A stretch of DNA of 64,000 bases from a bacterium (GTDB taxonomy: Bacteria > Armatimonadota > Zipacnadia > Zipacnadales > UBA11051). Of this stretch, positions 53,232 to 63,629 are shown piece after piece. Numbering within the stretch: position 1 is the stretch's first letter; each line of letters opens with the position of its first letter. A program made the position numbers and the translations under genes. The DNA lies in assembly GCA_021372615.1 (NCBI GenBank), contig JAJFUB010000013.1, forward strand, positions 123,614-187,613, written 5' to 3'. The notes under the pieces were generated by a model. The model was not told where the DNA came from. It saw nothing but the letters and a program-made list of their open reading frames with translations, and made no database searches.

Positions 53232-54184
53232 GAGAAGAAGGTGGATGCTGTGTCGCCGTCTCTGTCTGTGTGCCTGTTCCTGATGGGTTCTGTTTTGGCC
53301 GCAGCCCTCGCGCAACCGGCGCCTCAGGAGCCGAACCTCATTGTGGGCCCGGCGCGGGGACCGTGGCGACGGCTGTTTCTCGATGCGTTCGTGGTCGAGC
53401 GGCAGGCATTGCGTGGTCACCGGACGGGCTTGTCTGGAGCAAGCCTGTCGGGGGACCGGTCTTCGTGGCCGATGACAACGACCCTGACGCGACGCAGACC
53501 TACGGCATCTCTGCCTTCCCTTATCAGGGCCTCTATCTCGCCCTGCCGTGGATCCACCATGCGCGCTGGTTCAAGTACGGCAGCTACACTGATGCGCGAA
53601 TGTACCAGGTGGAGCGCGACGGCCCTTGGATGATGGACGCCCAATTGGCCTGGAGTTGGGACCTGGTGAACTGGACGCGGCCGCCCGCGCGGGCACCGTT
53701 CCTGCCCCTGGGCGCAGAAGGTGAGTCTGACGCCGGCATGGCCATTCCCGCCAAGGAGCCAGTCCAGTTCGGCGGCCGGCTGCTGTTCTTCTACGGTGGC
53801 TTCCCCGGACCGCACAACCAGGCAGCAGGCTTCCCCAAGGCTGCCACAGGCCTGGCGACACTGCGCCTGGACGGCTTCTGCAGCCTGCAGGCCTTGGCCC
53901 AGGAGGGATGGCTGATCTCGCGGCGCGAGGTAATGACGAAGCCGCGAGTGACGACAAACGCCGCAGTGAAGCCTGGCGGCTACGTCGTGGCGGAGCTGCT
54001 GGACTCGGAGAACCAGGTCATCGCTGGCTTCTCTCGCAACGACTGTGTGCCTTTCAAAGGGGACTCCGTCCGACATGTGCTGACATGGCAGACGGCCCAG
54101 TTGCCTTCGGGGCAAGCCGAGGGCGACAAGCAAGTGCGCTTCTTCCTCAAGAACGCGGACCTGTGTTCATACCTGCCGGAGTAG
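53232..54184 (+). pseudogene. Glycosidase-like beta-propeller gene with internal deletion and frameshift
   Basis: The first frame (from about 53229) gives a signal peptide (LFLMGSVLAAALA) and RLFLDAFVVERQAL, the usual start of secreted GH32/43-like propeller proteins. At about 53400 the reading moves to another frame, RAAGIAWSPDGLVWSKPVGG, and continues to 54184 with propeller strands (TYGISAFPYQGLYLALPW, QLAWSWDLVNWTRPP, VQFGGRLLFFYGGF). The segment normally lying between these motifs (well over 100 residues) is absent, so the junction is a deletion. The function is lost or altered. Confidence 0.75.
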
Positions 54185-54273
54185 GCGCCAGTGGCAGTGG
54201 CGGGAGTGTGGCCGCCGGCCCTCATCCGGCTGCGTGGGCAGCTCCATCAGGAGCATCACAAGCAGGTGAAACG

Positions 54274-56025
54274 ATGGCAGCAGGCAACCGGACCGTACTT
54301 GTAGTGCTTGACAGCCGCAAGTCCGCCGAGCGGCGCAGCGCCGATCAGACTGTATTCGCTGCTCTAGATCACTTTGGGGTGGCGTGGGAAGTCCTCGACG
54401 GAGGGGACACCATGGGCACGATCCCGGCTTACATCGCACCCCGCGCGCTCTACGTCCTCGCCCATGATGGCGCTGGGGAGTCGCTCAAGCCGGAGGCGGC
54501 CCAGCAGATTGCCGACGCCATCAACCGCGGTGCTGGCCTGGTGAGCCTCGACCGGCAGGCCCAGCAGTGGCCGGGGGCACTGCGCGCCCTCCTGCCGGCA
54601 GACCTTGGCGAGACGCGCACGGGCGTGCTCCGCTTCGCCTCGGAGGCCTCGTTCATCACCTTCGGCCACGAGGCGGGGGAGGAGATCGAGTTGGGGGAGG
54701 AGATCGCGGTTCTCTCGCTGCCCGCAGCCGAGGGTTGGGAAGCGCTGCTGACCGACGCGCAGGGTCAGACCGTGGTGGCCTCGCGGCCCGCTGGACAGGG
54801 CCGTGTCGTCATCTTCGGTACCGGTGAGAAGCTCTATGCGGAGGGCGTCTTCGGCCATGTCCGCGGCATTGACGGCCTGATGTGGCGTTCGCTGGTCTGG
54901 GCCGCCGCCAAGCCCTTCCCGATGCGCTGTCTGCCGCCCTACATCACCGCGCGCCACGATGACTGCAATGGCACCTATAGCGCCTTCGATTACGTGCGGG
55001 TGCTGAATCGCTACGGCATCGCCCCGAATCTGGGCCTGTACATAGACGAGATGGGCCCCACCGACTGGGCGGCGGTGAAGCGCCTGTATGACGCCGGCGG
55101 AGCCGACATCTCGATGCACGCCTTCCGTGACGACTTCTATATGGCGCGCCCAGACTACAAACCCTTTGCGGTCCTGCCCGACAAGCCTGATCTGTCATGC
55201 GGCGGCACCCGGACCCTCTACGAGGGCCTGTCCATGGACCACGACACTGGCCTGGCCCTGCCCATGGAGACCATCTACCGCAACTACCGGCGGATGGATG
55301 AGGCCTTCGCAAAGGCCGGCATTCGCCACAGCCGGGTGCTCAACGCGCACTTCGGCGAGGTTGCCTGGCCCGCCGTGCCCCTCTTCCTCGATCGCGGCGT
55401 GGACATGCCGTGCAACACGTGCGCGATGGGCCAGCTCTTCGGCAACCAGCCGGTATGGCGACCGCGCCCCTACGGCATTCGAAGCGAAGCCGGGCGCTAT
55501 GGCATGACCAGGGATCGCTGCCCGCAACATCCGGGACTGACCATGATCTGGGCGGGCGCCGCGCCAGTTGGCAAGGAGCGGAGGACCGGTGACATCCTGC
55601 TGGGGCGGACACCGTTCATCGGCGAGTCCGATGTTCCGAGACTGGCCGAGGCCGCGCAGGCGGGCATAGCCAACCTCAAGGTTGGCGTGGATGCCATGGG
55701 CTACGGGCTGCTCTTCACCCACGAGGAGCGCATCAACGCCATCAGTCTGCAGGACTGGGAGACTGTGGTGAACTCGATCATCCGTGGCCTGGACGGCTGG
55801 GACGTGGAATACGCCGGACGCGAGTACGTGGGTATCATCTGCAAGCGGCTCCTCGACTCCCGCCTGGTCCGCGCCGAGTTGACCGAGGAGGGACTGCGCT
55901 GTGAGCTGTGCGGGCAGACGGACGGCCCCTCCCCGCTCACGATCTGGGAGAATGACGGTGATACCTGCACCCGGCGGGTGGTCGAGGTAGACACGATAGA
56001 TGGGTACGCGGCCGTCGTGCTCTGA
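54274..56025 (+). CDS. Amidotransferase-like plus polysaccharide deacetylase-like fusion protein
   Basis: ATG 54274 follows GCAGGTGAAACG; the open frame to 53908 overlaps the previous gene. The 583-aa product has an N-terminal flavodoxin-like domain (1-195) of the glutamine amidotransferase/ThuA type (LVVLDSRKSAERR, YVLAHDGAGES, GAGLVSLDR, GRVVIFGTGE) without a clear Cys-His-Glu triad. The second domain (about 220-480; ITARHDDCNGTYS, SMHAFRDDFY, NAHFGEVAWP) is a NodB-like barrel with metal-binding DD and His. The last 90 residues are beta-rich. The substrate is unknown, and carbohydrate is likely from context. Confidence 0.78.
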   Translation: MAAGNRTVLVVLDSRKSAERRSADQTVFAALDHFGVAWEVLDGGDTMGTIPAYIAPRALYVLAHDGAGESLKPEAAQQIADAINRGAGLVSLDRQAQQWPGALRALLPADLGETRTGVLRFASEASFITFGHEAGEEIELGEEIAVLSLPAAEGWEALLTDAQGQTVVASRPAGQGRVVIFGTGEKLYAEGVFGHVRGIDGLMWRSLVWAAAKPFPMRCLPPYITARHDDCNGTYSAFDYVRVLNRYGIAPNLGLYIDEMGPTDWAAVKRLYDAGGADISMHAFRDDFYMARPDYKPFAVLPDKPDLSCGGTRTLYEGLSMDHDTGLALPMETIYRNYRRMDEAFAKAGIRHSRVLNAHFGEVAWPAVPLFLDRGVDMPCNTCAMGQLFGNQPVWRPRPYGIRSEAGRYGMTRDRCPQHPGLTMIWAGAAPVGKERRTGDILLGRTPFIGESDVPRLAEAAQAGIANLKVGVDAMGYGLLFTHEERINAISLQDWETVVNSIIRGLDGWDVEYAGREYVGIICKRLLDSRLVRAELTEEGLRCELCGQTDGPSPLTIWENDGDTCTRRVVEVDTIDGYAAVVL

Positions 56026-56083
56026 CGGCCCGTTGTGAAGCCCACGAGCGGGCCCATCCCAACAGAACCGAGGCAGACGGCAC

Positions 56084-57534
56084 ATGAGCACCAAGATCCG
56101 GATCGGCTGGTCACAGCAGGACATCACGCCGCGCGTGCCGGTGGCCCTGTGGGGGCAGTTCAACCTGCGCCTGGCCACGCGGGTCCAGGATCCGCTGACC
56201 CTGACGGCCCTGGCGGTGGACAATGGCGACGACCATGCCGTGATCGTCTCGATGGACATCTGCGCGGTCCGGCCCGAGGTGCTGAGCGCCGCCCGGGCGA
56301 CGCTGGCGGAACGGCTCCCGGACTTCGACCCGGCCAGACTCATCGTCAGCGCCACCCACACGCACACGGCGCCCTGCGTGTCGGGTAGCGGCTGGCACAC
56401 TGACGCGGAGTATCTCGCCCCGCGCGCGAGAAGTACCCCGACTTCATGTCCATCGCCGAGTACACAGAACTGCTCACGGGGGCGCTGGTGACGGCGGTCA
56501 GCGGGGCCTGGCAGTCACGGACGGAGGGGCATGTCGGGTGGGGCTACGGGCACGCTGTCGTGGGCGAGAACCGGCGCGTGCGCTACTTCGATGACAGCGC
56601 GAAGATGTACGGCAGCACCAGCGTGCCGGAGTTCTCGCATATCGAGGGGCACGTGGACCATGGCGTGAACATGCTGTTCACGTACGACGCGGCGCGGCAA
56701 CTGACGGGCGTGCTGATGAACGTGCCCTGCCCGTCGCAGGCCAGCGAGAGCGGGCAGGATTTCGTCTCGGCCGACTTCTGGCATGACGTCCGCGAGGAGC
56801 TCCGGCGGCGCCACGGGAGCGGCCTGTTCGTGTTGCCCCAGTGCTCCGCGGCCGGCGACCAGAGCCCACACCGCCAGATCGCCAAGAGCGCCGAGGACCG
56901 CATGCTGCAGCTCAAGTACGGGGGCGGCGTCGGGCGCCCGCTCAACGCCGCGCTGCGGACCGAGATCGCGCGCCGCCTCGCCGCGGCCATGGATGACGTC
57001 GAACCCGCGGTGCGCCAGGACCTGTGCGACGAGGCGGTCATCCGGCACGAGAGTCGCCTCCTCGACCTGGAGCACTGGCACGTCACCGACGCGGAGTATG
57101 ACACGCTGCAGGAGCAGCTCGCACAGGCGCAGGCCCGGCTCGCGGAGCTGGGCGACAGCGACCCGCTCGGGGGCGAGTACTCGTCGCTGCGCTCGCACGT
57201 GATCTGGTGCGAGGGCGCGGCGCGGCGCTATGAGAACCCGGTGCCCACAGTGCCAGCCGAAATCAACGTGCTGCGCCTGGGTGACATCGCGTTCGCCACC
57301 GCGCCGTTCGAGTACTACCTCGACTACGGCGACCGGATCAAGGGCCGCTCGCCGGCGCTGCAGACGTTCGTGGTACAGCTCACCGTCGGGGGCTCGTATC
57401 TCGCCACGGAGCGGGCAGCGCGGGGCCTGAGCTACGGGGCTGTCCCGGCGAGCTGCAAGGTCTCCCCGACCGGCGGGCAGCAGATCGTGGATGAGACGGT
57501 CGCGATCCTCGAGGAGATGTTCGCTCAGGAGTAG
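56084..57534 (+). pseudogene. Ceramidase-like hydrolase gene with 2-bp frameshift
   Basis: The first frame (56084 to about 56420) encodes WSQQDITPRVPVALWG, SMDICAVRP and SATHTHTAPCVSG. The second (from about 56425 to 57534) encodes REKYPDFMSIAEYTELL and the rest of the family (VPCPSQASESGQDFVSADFW, VLPQCSAAGDQSPH, IAFATAPFEYYLDYG). The join is at a CG-dinucleotide run, CCCGCGCGCGAG; two fewer bases would restore LAPREKYPDF. All else looks intact, so recent slippage, phase variation or an assembly error is as likely as long decay. Confidence 0.8.
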
Positions 57535-57957
57535 CTGCCCTCTTGGACACCCCTGTCTGGACCTTGATGCAGTGTCGGAGGTCCGGGCGGGAATGGTCGC
57601 CGATTCCGACTTGGGGGAGGGGAGCAGTGGCTTCCCGGCGTCCAGCGCAACGCCGTCGTCAGGCGAGGCTTGGCTCTCCTGAGTCCGTACGTGTGGCGCA
57701 GCCGAACGCCTCTGAGGCCCCGCGGCCTGACAGGCCTCAGGCGGCGCGGAGAGTGTCGCTGGCAGCCTGATGGCGAAGTCAGAACCGGATCGCCAGCGGC
57801 GGGGCGATCTCGAAGGCCTGGACGTTATGTATCCAGGTGGCTTCCCCGTGGGGGAGCCAGCACCCGTGCATAGCGTCGGCCTCCGCGATGGTGCCGGGGT
57901 GGACCCTCGATCGCAGCCTGGGAGTGCCTGCGGTAGTGCCGATTCCGCCGTTGGTGG

Positions 57958-58248
57958 GGGCCGCCGGACCGGCTGGTACTGGATGCACTGGGCTACGTGT
58001 CTTGCTCCAGGGCCGACGGCGAACTGCCCTTCGAAGTCGTCAACCGCGCCTACGGGCGCACCAGCCTGATCGTGACCACCAACCTGCCCTTCGAGGAGTG
58101 GACCGAGACCATGGGCAGCGAGCGCTTGACGGGCGCTCTGCTCGACCGGCTGACGCATCGGATCCACATCCTCGAGGCCAATGGCGAGCGCTACCGCCTC
58201 CGCGAAAGCAAGCAGCGCCTCAAGAGGCACGCTCCCGAACAGCCCTAA
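57958..58248 (+). pseudogene. IstB (IS21-family helper ATPase) C-terminal relic
   Basis: The frame encodes RLVLDALGYVSC (Walker B region), LIVTTNLPFEEWTETMG, RLTGALLDRLTHRIHILEANG and RYRLRESK, diagnostic of the IS21 transposition helper IstB. The Walker A half and IstA are missing. The preceding 57535-57957 stretch holds nothing I can identify. Confidence 0.88.
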
Positions 58249-58393
58249 CAAGCCCAGACCAGGCAGGGGAACAGACCATCGAGGAAGTACACTAACAGTA
58301 GGACCCGGTGCCGCAGTTTCCGGCTGCCACCCACCGCACTTGTCAACGGGCGTATGCACGGGGTTCCCGGCGAACCCCTGCCAGGGCTGAGTT

Positions 58394-58846
58394 CACCACG
58401 GCCACAGAGGCTACGGGCTACCGAGAGGAACAGGCCCTCCGCGTGTCAGGAGTAGGTCCATACGCACGCTCGCCCTGGAGGGTACGTGGCTTGTCCGCAT
58501 ACCCCCGGCAGCGGCCTACGAGACCATCACCGACTTCGAGCGATTCCCGGTCCACTTCCCGGCAGTCGCCAGGTCGGTCCGGGTCGTCAGCCGAGAAGGC
58601 CGTCGGTCCGTCGTCGACGCGCAAACGAAGGCGTTCCCCGGAAGCAAGACCTACCATGTCCGGATGGAGGGCGGGTTGTGCCCGCCGGACGGGTTCCGGG
58701 CCACGAACTACCCATCACGCATGGGAGTTGACGGCAGGGCAGCGTTGGGTTACAATATCGTCCCTTCGCGTGCTAACTTCGCCTGCGCAAGGCGGAACGG
58801 GGGCGCGGACTTGGGTATCGGCTTAGTGCGCCCCTCTCTGGCCTAA
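58394..58846 (+). pseudogene. SRPBCC (polyketide cyclase-like) gene relic
   Basis: After a stop at 58388-58390 the frame encodes RTLALEGTWLVRIPPAAAYE, TITDFERFPVHFPAVARSV and LCPPDGFRATNYPSRMGVDG, the pattern of START/SRPBCC lipid-binding proteins. No ATG precedes the conserved part, and the C-terminal half is short and basic. An ATA at 58460 may replace a lost start. It is probably non-functional. Confidence 0.55.
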
Positions 58847-58988
58847 TGCGCCACGCAGCCACTGTTCTCCCTGTTACTGTTTACTGTCGCTGATTGCTCG
58901 GGATGCCGCCCCGCAGGAGCGGGCGTGTGCAACGCCCCTCCGTCCAGCTCTTTTGGTGCCCTGAGGACGGTCCGGGCAGAGGTGGCGC

Positions 58989-61385
58989 ATGACAGATGAG
59001 CGGAAGACAAAGGCGGAGCTCATAGCGGAACTGAGGGCCTTGCGCCAGCAAATGGCGCAAGGCGAGGGGAACGGCGACGGGTCCGTGGGGGCCCCTGCGC
59101 ATCCGGCTGCGCGTGGGGATACGGTGGCCGTGCCGGACCAGTTCCGCCCCATATTCGACGTAGCACAGCGGCACGTCGCGGAGTACTTCGCCGACAAGCA
59201 GGAGACGCCGCAGCAGGGCACCATCGAGATCGGCGGGGAGCGCTACGTGTTGGTGCGCGCAGCGTCGATGTCGGTCGAGTTCTTCGACCTCGTGATGGCG
59301 CTCTACGCTGACCGCGGCAAAGCGGCAGCGGCCAGCATCGCCGCCAGCTTCCTATTCGATGTCGCCCACGCGATCGGGAAGGCCGATGCCAAGGTCTTCC
59401 ACCAGAAAATGGGCTTGGTGGACCCTATCGAGAAGCTCTCGGCGGGCCCCGTGCACTTCGCGTACTCCGGCTGGGCCTTCGTAGACATCCTCCCCGAGTC
59501 CAGCCCCTCGCCCGACAACGACTTCTACCTCATCTACGACCACCCCTTCTCCTTCGAGTCGCACTCCTGGCTGACCAAAGGTCGACAGACCACGTTCCCG
59601 GTGTGCGTGATGAACGCGGGCTACTCGTCGGGGTGGTGTGAGGAGAGCTTCGGTATTCAACTGGTTGCCACCGAAGTCGAGTGCAAAGCGAAGGGCGACA
59701 AGCACTGCCGCTTCATCATGGCGCCCCCGGGACGGATCGTGGACCACATCGCTCGGTACGCGGAGCAGAGTCGCGCCAGAGGCGGGGCAGAGGCCTTCAC
59801 GATCCCGGAGTTCTTCGGGCGCAAGCGGGTGGAGGAAGAGCTGTACCGAGCCAAGCGAGATGCGGAGGCGGCGAGCCGAGCCAAGAGCACCTTCCTGGCC
59901 AACATGAGCCATGAGCTGCGCACTCCCCTCAATGCCATCATCGGCTACAGCGAGCTGTTGGAGGAGGAGGCAGAGGACTCGGGCTATCAGGAGATGCTGC
60001 CCGACCTGCGAAAGGTCCACGCTGCCGGGAAGCATCTGCTAACTCTGATCAACGACATCCTGGACCTGTCGAAGATTGAGGCCGGTAGGATCGACTTCTA
60101 CCTCGAGAGCATTGACGTGCTGCACACGGTACAAGAGGTCGTCAGCACGGTGGCTCCCCTCGCGGACACGAACGAGAACCGGCTGGAGCTACGGCTGGCG
60201 GACGAACTGGGCAGCATGTACACCGACCTCACGCGGCTGCGCCAGTGCCTTTTCAACCTGCTGTCGAACGCCTGCAAGTTCACGCGCCAGGGCACAGTGA
60301 CGCTGGAGGTGACGCGCGAGCACGAACCGGCGGGTGACTGGCTGGTCTTCGCCGTCGCGGACACCGGCATCGGCATGACGCCCGAGCAGATCGGCAAGAT
60401 CTTCGAGCCCTTCACACAAGCCGACGCCTCCTCCACCCGCGACTATGGTGGCACCGGCCTGGGGCTGACCATCACGCGACGCTTCTGCGAAATGCTCGGC
60501 GGGTCTATCGCGGTCGTCAGCGAACCCGGACAGGGCTCCATCTTCACAATCCGGCTGCCGATCGAGGCCGCGCCGACCGTGCACGAAGTGCCGGGACTTG
60601 TCGAGGTGCCGCTGGCGGAGCCGGTGCTGGATGGAACAGCCACCCGCGTCCTGGCCATTGATGACGACCCGAGCGTTCTGGAGTGGATACAGCGCGCCCT
60701 GGGACGAGCGGGCTATCAGGTGCTGACCGCGAGGAGCGGCAGAGAGGGCCTGGAGCTCGCGCGCGAGGCGCGGCCCCACGCCATCACCCTCGATGTGCTC
60801 ATGCCGGAAATGGACGGTTGGGCCGTGCTCACGGCTTTGCAGGCTGACTCCGAGTTGGCCGACATCCCGGTCGTGGTGATGACCGTGCTGGAAGAGCAGA
60901 ACATGGGCTATGCCCTGGGGGCTACGGAGTACTTGACCAAACCGGTGGACCGCAGCCGCCTGCTGGCGGTGCTGGACCGCTACCGTCACGAGGTATGTGG
61001 TCACCCGATCCTGATTGTGGATGATGAGCCGGGCGCTCGCGAGATGCTGCGGCGGACCGTGGAGAGAGGCGGCTGGACGACAGTGGAGGCCGAGAACGGC
61101 CACGCGGCCCTGCAGCGGATGGCGGATATGGAGCCCGGCCTGGTCCTGCTGGATCTGCTCATGCCGGTCATGGATGGCTTTGAGTTCCTCGAGGTGGTGC
61201 GCACCCGTGAGAAGTGGCAGGCGCTGCCGGTGGTTGTGGTCACGGCCAAGGAGTTGACCGACGAGGACCGGGAGCGACTCAGTCACCAGGCGCAGCAGGT
61301 CATGCAGAAGGGCGCCTACAGCAGCGAGGAACTACTGCGGGTCATTGGTCGGTTGATCCCCACGCGCAGCAGGGAGACCGACTGA
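58989..61385 (+). CDS. Hybrid histidine kinase with V4R sensor and two receiver domains
   Basis: A 798-aa soluble protein. A short coiled coil (1-25) precedes an XylR_N/V4R-type ligand domain (about 55-258), whose end has the typical SSGWCEESFG and CKAKGDKHCRFIMA cysteine pattern. HisKA follows (SHELRTPLN, His308), then HATPase (NACKF, DTGIGM, GGTGLGL; about 415-525), receiver 1 (TLDVLMPEMDG, Asp602) and receiver 2 (LLDLLMPVMDG, Asp722). V4R domains bind small hydrophobic ligands or metal. No membrane segment or output domain is visible. It is followed 97 bp later by a stand-alone receiver, its probable partner. Confidence 0.93.
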   Translation: MTDERKTKAELIAELRALRQQMAQGEGNGDGSVGAPAHPAARGDTVAVPDQFRPIFDVAQRHVAEYFADKQETPQQGTIEIGGERYVLVRAASMSVEFFDLVMALYADRGKAAAASIAASFLFDVAHAIGKADAKVFHQKMGLVDPIEKLSAGPVHFAYSGWAFVDILPESSPSPDNDFYLIYDHPFSFESHSWLTKGRQTTFPVCVMNAGYSSGWCEESFGIQLVATEVECKAKGDKHCRFIMAPPGRIVDHIARYAEQSRARGGAEAFTIPEFFGRKRVEEELYRAKRDAEAASRAKSTFLANMSHELRTPLNAIIGYSELLEEEAEDSGYQEMLPDLRKVHAAGKHLLTLINDILDLSKIEAGRIDFYLESIDVLHTVQEVVSTVAPLADTNENRLELRLADELGSMYTDLTRLRQCLFNLLSNACKFTRQGTVTLEVTREHEPAGDWLVFAVADTGIGMTPEQIGKIFEPFTQADASSTRDYGGTGLGLTITRRFCEMLGGSIAVVSEPGQGSIFTIRLPIEAAPTVHEVPGLVEVPLAEPVLDGTATRVLAIDDDPSVLEWIQRALGRAGYQVLTARSGREGLELAREARPHAITLDVLMPEMDGWAVLTALQADSELADIPVVVMTVLEEQNMGYALGATEYLTKPVDRSRLLAVLDRYRHEVCGHPILIVDDEPGAREMLRRTVERGGWTTVEAENGHAALQRMADMEPGLVLLDLLMPVMDGFEFLEVVRTREKWQALPVVVVTAKELTDEDRERLSHQAQQVMQKGAYSSEELLRVIGRLIPTRSRETD

Positions 61386-61482
61386 CACCGAGCCCAGGAC
61401 GAGTGACGGTGGCAACGTCCGCTGCCGTGGCAGTGTGCCGGGGTGCAGGGCGGGCCTTCATTCCTGACTGGAGGGTTTGACG

Positions 61483-61857
61483 GTGCCAAGGATCCTGCTC
61501 GTCGAGGACAATGAGGAAAACCGCGACATGCTGTCGCGCCGCCTAGTGCGCGAGGGCTACGACCTCATTACGGCCGTGGACGGGGCGCAGGGGGTGACGA
61601 TGGGGACGGCCGAACAGCCGGACCTGATCCTGATGGACATGAGCCTCCCCGTGCTCGATGGCTGGGAGGCTACCCGCAGGCTGAGAGCCGCGCCGGAGAC
61701 GGCGCACATCCCCGTCATCGCCCTCACGGCCCATGCCATGGCGGGGGATCGTGAGAAGGCCCTGGCAGCCGGCTGTGACGACTACGACATCAAGCCGGTG
61801 GAACTGCCCCGTCTGCTCCGGAAGATGAAGGACCTGCTGCAGGGGAGCTCACAGTGA
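61483..61857 (+). CDS. Single-domain response regulator
   Basis: GTG 61483 has GGAGGG 7 nt upstream; the TTG at 61477 is too close to the ribosome site. The 124-aa product is a receiver only: LVEDNEENRDM (acidic pair), LMDMSLPVLDG (phospho-acceptor Asp52), ALTAHAM (Thr) and DIKPVE (Lys). It resembles DivK/Spo0F-type relay receivers. The stop overlaps the next gene start (GTGA), so it is coupled to the second hybrid kinase. Confidence 0.95.
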   Translation: MPRILLVEDNEENRDMLSRRLVREGYDLITAVDGAQGVTMGTAEQPDLILMDMSLPVLDGWEATRRLRAAPETAHIPVIALTAHAMAGDREKALAAGCDDYDIKPVELPRLLRKMKDLLQGSSQ

Positions 61858-63629
61858 CATCTCCCCAGAAGCCCGCAAGCGACGACCGACAGGAGCCAGG
61901 CGATGGCGCGTCCGGTGCGGATGAGGCGCGAGCTCACGACGCGCTCATCAGCCACCTCCGTCACGAGTTGCGGACTCCTGTCAACGCCATCCTGGGCTAC
62001 GGCGAGATGCTCCTGGACGACCTCCAGGAGGCAGCGGACCGCGATGAGCGACACCAGCGCGTTGCCGCAGACCTGGCGCACATCATCGGCGCCGGACGCG
62101 GCCTGCTGGAAGTCATCAACAGCGTGCTGCACGCCGACCTCGTCGAGGAACGGGGGAGCGACTTCGACGTGGCAGCGGCCGGCGCTCAGATCCGGCACGA
62201 GCTCCGCGACCCCCTGAATGCGATCGTGGGCTACTGTGAGCTGCTACAGGAGGATGCGCCGGCAATTGGCCGTAAGGAGATGCTGCCGGATCTGGAGCGC
62301 ATCCATACGGCTGCCCGCAAGCTCGAGAGCCTCATCGAGAACCTCGTGGGCTTCACGCGGGCAGAGGCTGTCGGCGCCGAGCCGGCGCCAGTGAACGTCG
62401 AACTCGTAGACCTGGTGCAAACAGCCGTCAGCGCCGGTCAGACAGCCGCCGCCAGGCCGAGCGAGACGCCCGGCGGGCTGGTGCTGGTCGTCGACGACAA
62501 CGAGATGAGCCGTGACGTGCTGCGCCGACGGCTGGTGCGCGAAGGCTACTCCGTCGTTGAGGCTGACAGCGGCCGGCAGACCATCCAGTTGATCGGCGAG
62601 TGCAGTCCGGACCTGGTGCTGCTCGACATCGTCATGCCCGGCATGAGCGGGTTCTCGGTACTGCAGCACCTCAAGGCCGATGCCGAGCTACGCGACATCC
62701 CCGTCATCATGGTCTCAGCCCTGGAGGATATGGCGAGCGTTGTGCAATGCATCGAACTCGGGGCTGAGGACTACTTGCCCAAGCCGTTCGATCCTGTCCT
62801 ACTGCGGGCCCGGGCCGGTGCGTGCGTAGAGAAGAAGCACCTGCGCGACGGTCAGGCTGAGCTGCACCGGCAGTTGCAGGCGAGCTACGACCAGCTACGG
62901 GAGTTGGAGTCGCTGCGCGACAGTCTCACCGGCATGATCGTGCACGACCTGCGGACTCCCCTGGCCTCCATCATGGCCGCCCTGCAGACCATGGGAAGCA
63001 TGGGCGAGCTTGACGACCTCCAGCAAGAGATGCTCGCCATGTCCATCGGGGGGTGCGGAACGCTGCTGGGCATGATCAACGACCTGCTCGACATCAGCAA
63101 AATGGAGACCGGCTCGCTCGAGCTGGAGCGCGCTGAGCTGGACCCCGCCGGGCTGGCGGAACGCTGCGTGAAGCAGGTGGGGACGCTGGCCCGCAAGAAG
63201 GGGCTTGATCTCCGACTTGAGGTCGAGCAGCCGGTGCCAGCGCTGGCAGCCGACGAGGACAAGCTGCGACGGACGCTGGTCAACCTACTGGGCAACTCGA
63301 TCAAGTTCACGCCCCAGGGCGGAGTCACTCTGTCCGTGCGCCACGATGCGGCCGACGGGACCGTCTGCTTCGCGGTCTGTGACACGGGGGAGGGCATCCC
63401 GAGAGACGCCTTCGAGCGTATCTTCGAGAAGTTCGGGCAGGTCGAGACGCGCCAGGCCGGGCGGAAGATGTCCACCGGCCTGGGTCTGACCTTCTGCAAA
63501 ATGGTAGCCGAGGCCCACGGTGGGCGCATCTGGGTGGAGAGCGAGCTTGGGGTCGGCAGCGTCTTCTCTCTGGCGATTCCTCTGGGCTGCTCTTCTCGCG
63601 AACCCCATCTGGTTGCTGAACCATCCTGA
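61854..63629 (+). CDS. Hybrid histidine kinase with three HisKA-like segments
   Basis: A 591-aa soluble protein starting at GTG 61854. Two HisKA-like segments lie at the N-terminus (RHELRTPVN, His37; RHELRDPLN, His115), each without a following ATPase. A receiver follows (LLDIVMPGMSG, Asp258), then a coiled coil, a third HisKA (VHDLRTPLAS, His364) and an HATPase (LLGNSIKF, DTGEGIP, STGLGL; about 470-580). The N-terminal His segments could act as phosphotransfer or dimer modules. It is the last gene of the two-component group. Confidence 0.93.
   Translation: MTSPQKPASDDRQEPGDGASGADEARAHDALISHLRHELRTPVNAILGYGEMLLDDLQEAADRDERHQRVAADLAHIIGAGRGLLEVINSVLHADLVEERGSDFDVAAAGAQIRHELRDPLNAIVGYCELLQEDAPAIGRKEMLPDLERIHTAARKLESLIENLVGFTRAEAVGAEPAPVNVELVDLVQTAVSAGQTAAARPSETPGGLVLVVDDNEMSRDVLRRRLVREGYSVVEADSGRQTIQLIGECSPDLVLLDIVMPGMSGFSVLQHLKADAELRDIPVIMVSALEDMASVVQCIELGAEDYLPKPFDPVLLRARAGACVEKKHLRDGQAELHRQLQASYDQLRELESLRDSLTGMIVHDLRTPLASIMAALQTMGSMGELDDLQQEMLAMSIGGCGTLLGMINDLLDISKMETGSLELERAELDPAGLAERCVKQVGTLARKKGLDLRLEVEQPVPALAADEDKLRRTLVNLLGNSIKFTPQGGVTLSVRHDAADGTVCFAVCDTGEGIPRDAFERIFEKFGQVETRQAGRKMSTGLGLTFCKMVAEAHGGRIWVESELGVGSVFSLAIPLGCSSREPHLVAEPS

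Noticed and set aside
57779..57988. Short minus-strand open frame as a gene
   Set aside because: No start context or family match; it lies in a region of IS relics and its plus strand partly covers the IstB fragment.
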